Positions 45,101 to 52,754 of a stretch of DNA of 64,000 nt are shown piece after piece. Numbering within the stretch: position 1 is the first letter of the stretch; every line of letters starts with the position of its first letter. The stretch lies in assembly GCF_017996735.1 (NCBI RefSeq), contig NZ_JAGOGJ010000004.1:62001-126000 (forward strand). The letters run 5' to 3'. The DNA comes from Niveispirillum sp. (GTDB lineage Bacteria > Pseudomonadota > Alphaproteobacteria > Azospirillales > Azospirillaceae). The notes below the pieces were generated by a model, which had not been told where the DNA came from, did not search any database, and worked only from the letters and a program-made list of their open reading frames with translations. A program made the position numbers and the translations under genes.

Positions 45101-48100
45101 GTGGAGAACACGGCCAGATCGGTGCTTTCGATGGCACGGACCTGGGTCGTGGTCAGCGAGGCGATCTGGGTGCTGGTCAGCACATCGACCTGGGTCGTTG
45201 TCAGACCCGCGATCTGCGTCGTCGTCAGGGCACGGAACTGAGCGGTGGTCAGCGCCGCCACGTCGGTAGCCTCGATGGCGCCGAACTGCGTGCTGGTCAG
45301 GGCCACGATCTGCGTCGTGGTCAGCGAGGAAATCTGCGTCGTCGAGAACTCGATCAGGTCCGTCGTTTCGATGGCGCGGATCTGAGCGGTGGTCAATGCC
45401 ACCAACTGTGTGCTGGTCAACACGCTGACCTGGGTCGTGGACAAGGCCGCGATCTGGGTGGTGGTCAGGCCACGAACCTGCGTGGTGCCCAACTGGGCAA
45501 CCTGCGTGCTGGTCAGTTCATCCAACTGGGTCGTGGTCAGCGCGGCAACCTGCGTGGTGGTCAGGGCCACAAGCTGCGTGCTGCTCAGGGCCGCCAGATC
45601 AGTGGTGTTGATGGCCACGATCTGCGTCGTGGTCAGCGCGGAAACCTGCGTCGCCGTCAGCGCCCCAATCTGGGTCGTGGAGAACACGGCCAGGTCGGTG
45701 CTTTCGATCGCCCGGACCTGGGTCGTGGTCATGGCCGCAATCTGGGTCGTCGTCAGCACATCGATCTGGGTCGTCGTCAGACCCGCGATCTGTGTCGTGG
45801 TCAGTACCCGGAACTGGGCGGACGTCAGAGCGGCCAGATCGGTGGCCTCGATGGCGCCGAACTGCGTGCTGGTCAGGGCCACGATCTGGGTCGTGGTCAG
45901 CGAGGCAATCTGCGTCGTCGAGAACTCGATCAGGTCCGTCGTTTCGATCGCCTGGATCTGCGCGGTGCTCAGCGCCACCAACTGCGTGCTGGTCAAGACA
46001 CTGATCTGGGTCGTGGACAGCGCGGCCACCTGGGTGGTGCTCAGGCCACGGACCTGCGTCGTGCCCAACTGGGCCACCTGCGTGCTGGTCAGTTCACCCA
46101 ACTGAGTGGTGGTCAGCGAGGAAACCTGCGTGGTGGTCAGGGCCAGAAGCTGCGTGCTGCTCAGGGCCGCCAGATCGGTGGTGTTGATCGCCTGGATCTG
46201 CGCCGTGCTCAGCGAGGAAACCTGCGAAGCCGTCAGCGCCCCAATCTGCGTCGTGGAGAACACAGCCAGATCGGTCGTCTCCAAACCACGCAACTGGGTC
46301 GTGGTCATGGCCGCGATCTGCGTGGTCGTCAGCACGTTGACCTGGGTTGTGGTCAGGCCGGCGATCTGGGTCGTGGTCAGCACCCGGAACTGGGCGGACG
46401 TCAAGGCGGCAAGATCGGTGGCCTCGATGGCGCTGAACTGCGTGCTGGTCAGGGCCGCAATCTGGGTCGTGGTCAGCGAGGCAATCTGCGTCGTCGAGAA
46501 CTCGATCAGGTCCGTCGTTTCGATCGCCTGGATCTGCGCGGTGCTCAGCGCCACCAACTGCGTGCTGGTCAAGACACTGATCTGGGTCGTGGACAGGGCT
46601 GCAATCTGGGTGGTGTTCAGGCCGCGGACCTGCGTCGTGCCCAACTGGGCCACCTGTGTGCTGGTCAACTCACCCAACTGGGTGGTGGTCAGCGCATTCA
46701 CCTGCGTGGTGGTCAGGGCCACAAGCTGCGTGCTGCTCAGGGCCGCCAGATCGGTGGTGTTAATCGCCTGGATCTGCGCGGTGCTCAGCGAGGAAACCTG
46801 CGAAGCCGTCAGCGCGCCGATCTGCGTCGTGGAGAACACGGCCAGATCGGTCGTCTCCAAACCACGCAACTGGGTCGTGGTCATGGCCGCGATCTGCGTG
46901 GTCGTCAGCACATCGATCTGGGTCGTGGTCAGACCTGCGATCTGGGTCGTGGTCAGCACCCGGAACTGGGCCGTGGTCAGGGCGGCCAGGTCGGTCGCCT
47001 CCATGGCGCCGAACTGCGTGCTGGTCAGGGCCACGATCTGGGTCGTGGTCAGCGAGGAAATCTGCGTCGTCGAGAACTCGATCAGGTCCGTCGTTTCGAT
47101 GGCCTGGATCTGCGCCGTGGTCAGAGCCACCAACTGCGTGCTGGTCAGCACACTGATCTGGGTCGTGGACAGGGCCGCGATCTGGGTGGTGTTCAGGCCA
47201 CGGACCTGCGTCGTGCCCAACTGGGCAACCTGCGTGCTGGTCAACTCACCCAACTGGGTGGTGGTCAGCGCATTCACCTGCGTGGTGGTCAGGGCCACAA
47301 GCTGCGTGCTGCTCAGGGCCGCCAGATCGGTGGTGTTAATCGCCTGGATCTGCGCCGTGCTCAGCGCGGAAACCTGCGAAGCCGTCAGCGCGCCGATCTG
47401 CGTCGTGGAGAACACGGCCAGATCGGTGCTTTCGATGGCACGGATCTGAGTCGTGGTCATGGACGCAATCTGGGTGGTCGTCAGCACATCCACCTGGGTG
47501 GTGGTCAGGCCGGCAATCTGCGTCGTGGTCAGGGCGCGGAACTGGGCGGACGTCAGGGCCGCAATGTCGGTCGCTTCAATGGCGCCGAACTGCGTGCTGG
47601 TCAGGGCCACGATCTGCGTCGTGGTCAGCGAGGAAATCTGCGTCGTCGAGAATTCGATCAGGTCCGTCGTTTCGATGGCCTGGATCTGCGCGGTGGTCAG
47701 GGCGACCAACTGCGTGCTGGTCAGCACACTGACCTGGGTCGTGGACAAGGCCGCGATCTGGGTGGTGGTCAGGCCACGCACCTGCGTGGTGCCCAACTGG
47801 GCAACCTGCGTGCTGGTCAGTTCACCCAACTGGGTGGTGGTCAGCGCGCCAACCTGGGTGGTGGTCAGGGCCACAAGCTGCGTGCTGCTCAGGGCCGCCA
47901 GATCGGTGGTGTTGATCGCCGCCATCTGCGTCGTGGTCAGCGAGGAAACCTGCGTCGCCGTCAGCGCCCCGATCTGGGTGGTCGAAAACACGGCAAGATC
48001 CGTGCTTTCGATGGCACGGATCTGGGTGGTGGTCATGGCCGCGATCTGGGTCGTCGTCAGCACATCGATCTGGGTGGTGGTCAGACCCGCGATCTGCGTC

Positions 48101-48678
48101 GTGGTCAGCACCCGGAACTGGGCCGATGTCAGAGCCGCCAGATCGGTCACTTCAATAGCGCTGAATTGCGTGCTGGTCAGGGCCACGATCTGGGTCGTGG
48201 TCAACGACGCGATCTGCGTCGTCGAGAATTCAATCAGGTCGGTCGTTTCGATCGCCCGAACCTGCGCCGTGCTCAGCGACACCAATTGTGCTGTCGTCAG
48301 AGCCGCAACCTGGGTGGTCGTGAGCGCCGCGATGAAGGTGGTGGTCAGGCCACGCACCGATGTCGTTGAAAGGCCCGCGACCTGCGTCGTCGTCAGAGCT
48401 TCGAACTGGGTGGTCGACAGCCCGACAATGTTGGTCGTGCTGATCGCGTTCAATTGCGTGGTCGCAAGAGCAGCGACGGCGGTGGTCGACAAACCGCTGA
48501 TCTGCGTCGTACCAAGTCCACCAACCTGCGTGGTGGAGAGAACCGCGACCTGCGTGGATTCCAACGCACCGGTCTGGGTTGAGGACAATTGCCTCAGATC
48601 TGTTGTACTCCACGATGCGATCGTCGTCGTGGTCAGCTGCGCGATCTGCGTGGACGTGAGGAACGAGATGATCGACAT
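42190..48678 (-). CDS. giant Thr/Gln-rich octapeptide-repeat protein, probable type I secretion substrate
   Basis: 2162 residues from the ATG at 48678 (CTGGAG seven bases upstream; the ATG at 48696 is alternative). From residue 6 almost to the end it is about 269 octapeptides of the pattern x-L-[TSN]-[TS]-[TA]-[QD]-[IVLF]-x, for example ALTTTQIA, with acidic variants AIETTDLI and AIESTDLA at fixed places. I saw no Cys, Pro, Lys, His or Tyr. There is no N-terminal signal peptide. The C-terminal end (QIGVMDAGQFNALFM) is non-repetitive, as expected for a type I signal region. Regular hydrophobic and Thr/Gln positions suggest a beta-solenoid. The divergent exporter genes at 49177-52712 are the likely secretion partners. 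No RTX nonapeptides are present. The family was not recognised. Confidence 0.85.
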   Translation of the reverse strand: MSIISFLTSTQIAQLTTTTIASWSTTDLRQLSSTQTGALESTQVAVLSTTQVGGLGTTQISGLSTTAVAALATTQLNAISTTNIVGLSTTQFEALTTTQVAGLSTTSVRGLTTTFIAALTTTQVAALTTAQLVSLSTAQVRAIETTDLIEFSTTQIASLTTTQIVALTSTQFSAIEVTDLAALTSAQFRVLTTTQIAGLTTTQIDVLTTTQIAAMTTTQIRAIESTDLAVFSTTQIGALTATQVSSLTTTQMAAINTTDLAALSSTQLVALTTTQVGALTTTQLGELTSTQVAQLGTTQVRGLTTTQIAALSTTQVSVLTSTQLVALTTAQIQAIETTDLIEFSTTQISSLTTTQIVALTSTQFGAIEATDIAALTSAQFRALTTTQIAGLTTTQVDVLTTTQIASMTTTQIRAIESTDLAVFSTTQIGALTASQVSALSTAQIQAINTTDLAALSSTQLVALTTTQVNALTTTQLGELTSTQVAQLGTTQVRGLNTTQIAALSTTQISVLTSTQLVALTTAQIQAIETTDLIEFSTTQISSLTTTQIVALTSTQFGAMEATDLAALTTAQFRVLTTTQIAGLTTTQIDVLTTTQIAAMTTTQLRGLETTDLAVFSTTQIGALTASQVSSLSTAQIQAINTTDLAALSSTQLVALTTTQVNALTTTQLGELTSTQVAQLGTTQVRGLNTTQIAALSTTQISVLTSTQLVALSTAQIQAIETTDLIEFSTTQIASLTTTQIAALTSTQFSAIEATDLAALTSAQFRVLTTTQIAGLTTTQVNVLTTTQIAAMTTTQLRGLETTDLAVFSTTQIGALTASQVSSLSTAQIQAINTTDLAALSSTQLLALTTTQVSSLTTTQLGELTSTQVAQLGTTQVRGLSTTQVAALSTTQISVLTSTQLVALSTAQIQAIETTDLIEFSTTQIASLTTTQIVALTSTQFGAIEATDLAALTSAQFRVLTTTQIAGLTTTQIDVLTTTQIAAMTTTQVRAIESTDLAVFSTTQIGALTATQVSALTTTQIVAINTTDLAALSSTQLVALTTTQVAALTTTQLDELTSTQVAQLGTTQVRGLTTTQIAALSTTQVSVLTSTQLVALTTAQIRAIETTDLIEFSTTQISSLTTTQIVALTSTQFGAIEATDVAALTTAQFRALTTTQIAGLTTTQVDVLTSTQIASLTTTQVRAIESTDLAVFSTTQIGALTAAQVSALTTTQIVAINTTDLAALSSTQLVALTTTQVGALTTTQLGELTSTQVAQLGTTQVRGLTTTQVAALSTTQVSVLTSTQLVALSTAQIQAIETTDLIEFSTTQISSLTTTQIVALTSTQFGAIEATDVAALTTAQFRALTSTQIAGLTTTQVDVLTTTQIASMTTTQVRAIESTDLAVFSTTQIGALTAAQVSALTSTQIVAINTTDLAALNSTQLVALTTTQVGALTTTQLGELTSTQVAQLGTTQIRGLTTTQVAALSTTQVSVLTSTQLVALSTAQIRAIETTDLIEFSTTQISSLTTTQIVALTSTQFSAIEATDLAALTTAQFRVLTTTQIAGLTTTQVDMLTSTQVAAMTTTQIRAIESTDLAVFSTTQIGALTASQVSSLTTAQIQAINTTDLAALNSTQLVALTTAQVNALTTTQLGELTSTQVAQLGTTQVRGLSTTQVAALSTTQVSVLTSTQLVALTTAQIQAIETTDLIEFSTTQIASLTTTQIVALTSTQFSAIEATDLAALTTAQFRVLTTTQIAGLTTTQVDVLTSTQIAAMTTTQIRAIESTDLAVFSTTQIGALTASQVSSLTTAQIQAINTTDLAALNSTQLVSLTTTQVNALTTTQLGEMTSTQVAQLGTTQIRGLNTTQVAALSTTQISVLTSTQLVTLTTAQVRAIETTDLIEFSTTQIASLTTTQIAALTSTQFSALEATDLAALTSAQFRVLTTTQIAGLTTTQVDVLTTTQIAAMTTTQVRALESTDLAVFTTTQIGALTAQQVSALTTSQVQSISTTDVAALTSTQLVALTTAQVAALTTTQVAEITSTQVATLSTTAIRSIETTDLAVLNGTQASALTSTQLAALTTAQVSAFSTTAVAALTDTQQFLWFSSTFVAALTTTQISVLSATQIAAFTTTNIRGLSTTQIASLSTTQVGAMETSDIAALTTTQTAGFTSTQIGVMDAGQFNALFM
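42590..48255. repeat. tandem 576-bp super-repeat (24-bp unit x 24)
   Basis: The DNA repeats with a 24-bp unit (one octapeptide) inside a 576-bp super-unit (24 octapeptides, 192 residues). The landmark encoding AIETTDLIEF occurs ten times at exact 576-bp spacing, for example at 43045, 43621 and 44197 for the same internal position, up to 48255. The copy nearest the gene's 3' end is shortened and degenerate. High DNA identity between copies points to recent homogenisation by recombination, so copy number may vary between strains. Confidence 0.95.
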
Positions 48679-49176
48679 GGCGGACTCCAGAGTCATAAAT
48701 CTAGTGGACGGTAAGGTTGATCATCCCTGCCCGGAAGATCACTACCCTTGTCACGTCTCTGCTGGTTAACCTTGCAAGGCTTGTGCCAGTTTAACGTGAA
48801 CACCCACAAGAATCTGGAGCCGAGTACCGGAAAAGTACACAACCAAGGAGTCGCGCAGAAGCGACGCCAGGATGGCCGAGTTCGTTCCCCTTTTGGTATA
48901 GGCACCCAAATTTTTTGGGTCATTCCGGATACAATACCGATCCAAAGAATGAGTCAAGCCACATTCGACGTACCTCACGCTCACCGGACGGATTCAATAG
49001 GCTCCAACCACATGGTTAACACCTAAGTGGTATGCCCTTGGCCATTCATGCCGGTCGGAGGCGGCGATTTTACGGCGGGGACGCGGTTTTTTGTCGTGTG
49101 ATCGGAAGAATCGCATTACGTTCCGGACTTCAGACGGACCCCTACTTGCCGATGGACGTAGCGATTGTCCCCTTAT
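48679..49176. promoter_or_regulatory. divergent promoter region between the giant repeat gene and the exporter genes
   Basis: 498 bp without a gene, clearly more AT-rich than the coding parts, so probably dense in regulatory sites for both directions. A perfect dyad, ACCCAAA-TTT-TTTGGGT, lies at 48904-48920, and GGTTAACC palindromes occur near 48765 and 49014. No sigma-54 -24/-12 element was found. Confidence 0.5.
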
Positions 49177-51297
49177 ATGACCGCGTTGCGGTGCCTTTTC
49201 CTGATTGCCTTGCACCATGGCGTGCAGTTGGCGCCGGATGAGCTGCCCCAGGAAAGCCAGGGCGATCACGTCACCGGTGTGCTGAAGGCCATGCGCTCGG
49301 CCGGGCTGAAGGGCCGCCGTGTGCGCATGACCTGGAAGTCGGCCTGCCAGCTAGGCAGCGCTTACCCGGCAATTGCGATCATGAAGGATGGTAACTGGGT
49401 AATCCTTGCCTATGCACTTCCTGCCGAGGGCGGGATCATGCATGCCGCCGTCCTCGACCCGCGGCACGAAGCAGAGGGCATCCGCTTCGTGCCGGAAAGC
49501 GAGTTCGTGGCCAACTGGACGGGGGAGGTCATCCTCTCCAAGCGCGTCTGGGCCCTGATGGACGAAAACCAGCCGTTTGGGTTTAGCTGGTTCTTCCCCG
49601 AGATCCTGCGGAACGTGAAGTTCTTCCGCGGTGTCGCGATCGCCGCCTTGATGGCCAACCTGATCGGGCTGTTCATGCCCATGATGTTTCAGGTGCTTGT
49701 CGACAAGGTTGTGCCCCATCACAGCTACCAGACGCTGTTCGTTATCGTCATCCTTTATGTCGTCCTGACATTGTTCGACGGATTCTTCGGCTATGTGCGC
49801 CAGAATCTGATGATCCTGGCGTCGAACAAGATCGACGCGAAGCTGACATCCCGCACCTTCGAGCATCTTCTGTCACTGCCGCTGCATTTCTTCGAGCGAA
49901 ACAGCGCCGGCGTTCTGACGCGCCACATGCAGCAAACCGAGAAGCTGCGCCATTTCCTGACCGGCCGGCTGTTCCAGGTGTTTCTGGATGCCATCACGCT
50001 TCCCATCCTGCTGATGCTGCTATTCTTATATAGCGGGCTGCTGATGGCGGTTGTGCTGGGCTTCTCCCTGGCGATTGCCGGGATCATCGGTCTGATGGTG
50101 CCGATATTCCGCCGCGAACTGGGCCGGCTGTACGAAACGGAGGCCGGCCGCCAGGCGCACCTTGTGGAGACCCTGCATTCCATGCGTGCCGTGAAGTCGC
50201 TGGTGCTGGAGAACAGCCGCCAGCGGTCCTGGGACCAGAAGGTCGCGCAGGCGGTCCGCCGGCACGCGGCCGTCGGCCGCATCGGCGTGCTGGGCGGGGT
50301 GCTGACCACGGGGTTGGAAAAGATCATGCAGATCAGCGTGCTTGCCATCGGCGCCGTCCAGGTGTTCGACGGGCATATGTCGTTGGGTGCGCTGATCGCT
50401 TTTAATATGTTGTCGGGCCGCGTCACGGGCCCCTTGCTGCAGATGGTGGCCCTGATCAACGAGTATCAGGAGGCCGACCTGTCAGTCCGGATGCTGGGCA
50501 ATGTCATGAACAGCGAGCCGGAGCGCAGCGGCCACAGCCGGCAGTCGCGGCCGCTGATCACCGGTCAGATGACCTTCGATGAGGTCACCTTCCGCTACAA
50601 TCCCGGCGCCACCCCGGCGCTCAACCGCGTTTCCTTCGATATCCAGGAAGGACAGGTGGTTGGTGTCGTCGGTCGGTCCGGATCGGGCAAGACCACCATC
50701 ACACGTATGGTGCAGTCAATCCACCTGCCGCAGGAAGGCCTGATCAAGCTGGATGGCGTCGATCTGCGTCATATCGACCTGAACCATCTGCGCAAATCCA
50801 TCGGCGTGGTGTTGCAGGACAATCTGCTTTTCCGCGGCACGATCCGGGAAAACATCGCTGCCGCGCGGCCGGATGCCCCCCTGCAGGATATCCTGCAGGC
50901 GGCCCAGATGGCCGGCGCCGACGAGTTTATCGACCGGCTGCCCATGTCCTATGATACGATGGTCGAGGAAAATGCCTCCAACTTCTCTGGCGGGCAACGG
51001 CAGCGTATCGCCATTGCCCGCGCCCTGATCACCCAACCACGCCTGCTGATCTTCGACGAGGCGACAAGCGCCCTGGATCCGGACAGCGAAGCCATCGTCC
51101 AGCGCAACCTGACCCGCATTGCCCAGGGCCGCACCATGATCATCGTCTCGCACCGGCTGTCCTCGCTGGTGCAGGCCGACAAGATCATCGTGCTGGAACA
51201 GGGCAGGCTGATCGACTGCGCTCCCCATTCCACCCTGCTGCAACGCTGCGACATCTACCGGCACCTATGGGAAACCCAGACAAAGCACATCCATTGA
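49177..51297 (+). CDS. type I secretion ABC exporter with inactive C39-like domain
   Basis: 706 residues from the ATG at 49177; a TTG at 49165 is alternative, and an upstream in-frame stop at 49159 excludes longer forms. The N-terminal C39-like domain (1-120) lacks the catalytic Cys, since its position in MTALRCLFLIALHHG is Thr, and the catalytic His is Asn in GNWVILAYA. It is thus a HlyB-type docking domain, not a peptidase. Six membrane helices follow, then an ATPase with GRSGSGKTT, NFSGGQRQR, LLIFDEATSALD and IIVSHRL. It should export a protein without leader cleavage, most likely the giant repeat protein. Coupled to the HlyD gene by TGATG. Confidence 0.92.
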   Translation: MTALRCLFLIALHHGVQLAPDELPQESQGDHVTGVLKAMRSAGLKGRRVRMTWKSACQLGSAYPAIAIMKDGNWVILAYALPAEGGIMHAAVLDPRHEAEGIRFVPESEFVANWTGEVILSKRVWALMDENQPFGFSWFFPEILRNVKFFRGVAIAALMANLIGLFMPMMFQVLVDKVVPHHSYQTLFVIVILYVVLTLFDGFFGYVRQNLMILASNKIDAKLTSRTFEHLLSLPLHFFERNSAGVLTRHMQQTEKLRHFLTGRLFQVFLDAITLPILLMLLFLYSGLLMAVVLGFSLAIAGIIGLMVPIFRRELGRLYETEAGRQAHLVETLHSMRAVKSLVLENSRQRSWDQKVAQAVRRHAAVGRIGVLGGVLTTGLEKIMQISVLAIGAVQVFDGHMSLGALIAFNMLSGRVTGPLLQMVALINEYQEADLSVRMLGNVMNSEPERSGHSRQSRPLITGQMTFDEVTFRYNPGATPALNRVSFDIQEGQVVGVVGRSGSGKTTITRMVQSIHLPQEGLIKLDGVDLRHIDLNHLRKSIGVVLQDNLLFRGTIRENIAAARPDAPLQDILQAAQMAGADEFIDRLPMSYDTMVEENASNFSGGQRQRIAIARALITQPRLLIFDEATSALDPDSEAIVQRNLTRIAQGRTMIIVSHRLSSLVQADKIIVLEQGRLIDCAPHSTLLQRCDIYRHLWETQTKHIH

Positions 51298-52712
51298 TGC
51301 GGCCCTTCCGGGACCTTCGGGCGCGGTGGCGGCGGTTCGTCGGCACGCCGGTGCCACGCATGCCCGTGGCACCGGAGGCGCTGGAGTTCCAGACGGAACT
51401 GGAGATCATCGTCCGCGAGCCGCCGCCGCCCATATTGGGGGCGCCGCATCTGATCGCCGTTGGCATGCTTGTCCTCATCGCCATCATCGCCTGCTTCGTG
51501 CAGGTGGACAAGATCGTGGTGGCGCCCGGCAGGCTGGTCACCCAGGCGCCGTCCATCCTGCTGCAGCCCATCGAACGGGCGGTGGTCCGGGAGGTGCGGG
51601 TGCGGCCGGGCGATGTCGTGCGCAAGGGACAGGTTCTGGCCACGCTGGACCCCACCTTCGCGCAGGCCGATCGCGCTGCCCTGTCGTCCCGGCAGCGCAG
51701 CCTGTTCGCACAGCTTCAGAGGCTGGAACTGGAAGCCGCCGGCAAACCCGTGCCGGACAGCATGGCTGCGGATCCGGACCCGGACATCACGCTGCAGACC
51801 AGCCTGATGCGCCAGCGCAAGGCCCAGTATAATTCGCGTCTCGCCAGCTTGGATGGCGACATTGCCAGTCTTGAAGCCTCGCTGCGTTCCACCCTTGACG
51901 AGCAGAAGGCGTTGACGGAACAGCTTACCGTCTATCGCGACGTAGAGAATGTGCGTGCGCAGCTTTACAAGGCACAGACCGGTTCGCGCCTGCAGCTCCT
52001 GGAGTCACAGGCGGCCCGCATGGAGGCGGAGCGGACCCTGCAGACCATGGGCAACCGGCTGGGGGAACTGCGCGCCACGATCGGCGCACGCCGGGCGGAA
52101 CGGCAGAACTTCATCGATGACTGGCAGCGCCAGTTGCTGGAATTGCTTGTCACCACCCGGCACGAGGCAAGCCAGGTTGATGAGGAGCTGGCCAAGGCCG
52201 TGCGCCGCAATGACCTGGTCGAACTGTCGGCCCCGGCCGACGCCGTGGTTCAGGAGGTGGCCCGTATGTCCGCAGGCGCCGTCGCCCGCGAGGCGGAGGC
52301 CCTGATCACGCTGGTCGCCCTTGACACGCCGCTGGTGGCCGATGTCACCATCAGTTCCAGCGACATCGGCTATGTGAAGGCCGGGGATCCGGTCGAGGTC
52401 AAGGTCGATCCATTTCCGTTCCAGCGCCACGGCATGCTGAAGGGGACGCTTCGTTCCGTCAGCCGCGAAAGCTTTGCGCCGGGAACCATCGAACAATCCG
52501 ACGCACTGCGATCGCCCATTGTGTCGGCCAGTTATGTCCACCGTGCCCAGGTCGATCTGCTTTCGACACAGTTGGACCGCATGCCGGCGGGGACCATGTT
52601 GACGGCCGGCATGTCGATACAGGCGGAAATCAAGGTCGGCAGCCGCAGCCTGATGAGCTATTTCCTTTATCCCATCCTGCGCGGCCTGGACGAGGCCTTG
52701 CACGAACCGTGA
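51297..52712 (+). CDS. type I secretion membrane-fusion protein (HlyD family)
   Basis: 471 residues from the ATG at 51297, which overlaps the exporter stop by one base. Short cytosolic N-terminus, one membrane helix (about 53-70), a lipoyl/barrel-sandwich part (APGRLVTQAPSILLQPIERAVVREVRVRPGDVVRKGQVLATLD), a long coiled-coil hairpin (about 110-320) and a beta-barrel C-terminal part with PVEVKVDPFPFQRHGMLKGTLRSVS, the HlyD signature region. It bridges the ABC exporter and an outer-membrane TolC, which is not in this window. Confidence 0.93.
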   Translation: MRPFRDLRARWRRFVGTPVPRMPVAPEALEFQTELEIIVREPPPPILGAPHLIAVGMLVLIAIIACFVQVDKIVVAPGRLVTQAPSILLQPIERAVVREVRVRPGDVVRKGQVLATLDPTFAQADRAALSSRQRSLFAQLQRLELEAAGKPVPDSMAADPDPDITLQTSLMRQRKAQYNSRLASLDGDIASLEASLRSTLDEQKALTEQLTVYRDVENVRAQLYKAQTGSRLQLLESQAARMEAERTLQTMGNRLGELRATIGARRAERQNFIDDWQRQLLELLVTTRHEASQVDEELAKAVRRNDLVELSAPADAVVQEVARMSAGAVAREAEALITLVALDTPLVADVTISSSDIGYVKAGDPVEVKVDPFPFQRHGMLKGTLRSVSRESFAPGTIEQSDALRSPIVSASYVHRAQVDLLSTQLDRMPAGTMLTAGMSIQAEIKVGSRSLMSYFLYPILRGLDEALHEP

Positions 52713-52721
52713 TAGGACAGC

Positions 52722-52754
52722 GCGATCAGGCGATCAACATCATCGCCTGATCGC
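52722..52754. terminator. bidirectional terminator-like hairpin between hlyD and the GT41 gene
   Basis: Perfect 13-bp arms GCGATCAGGCGAT and ATCGCCTGATCGC around a 7-base loop. One arm overlaps the last codons of the minus-strand glycosyltransferase gene. It separates the two convergent units. Confidence 0.7.

Noticed and set aside
42590..48255. CRISPR array or satellite DNA as explanation for the regular repeats.
   Set aside because: There are no unique spacers, and the repeats are in-frame multiples of three (24 and 576 bp) within an uninterrupted reading frame.
42190..48678. RTX toxin or haemolysin.
   Set aside because: No GGxGxDxxx nonapeptides or calcium-binding pattern are present, and the exporter alone does not make it an RTX protein.
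42311..48769. Very long plus-strand open frames (up to about 5.5 kb) antisense to the giant repeat gene, one Gly/Arg/Gln-rich and others Val-rich.
   Set aside because: They arise because the 24-bp repeat lacks stop codons in several frames. They have unnatural compositions, no ribosome sites and no recognisable domain, whereas the minus frame has a start with a ribosome site, a sensible octapeptide and a terminator.
48679..49176. Sigma-54 promoter between the giant gene and the exporter genes, expected from the nearby activator.
   Set aside because: No TGGCAC-N5-TTGC-like element could be found on either strand by eye.
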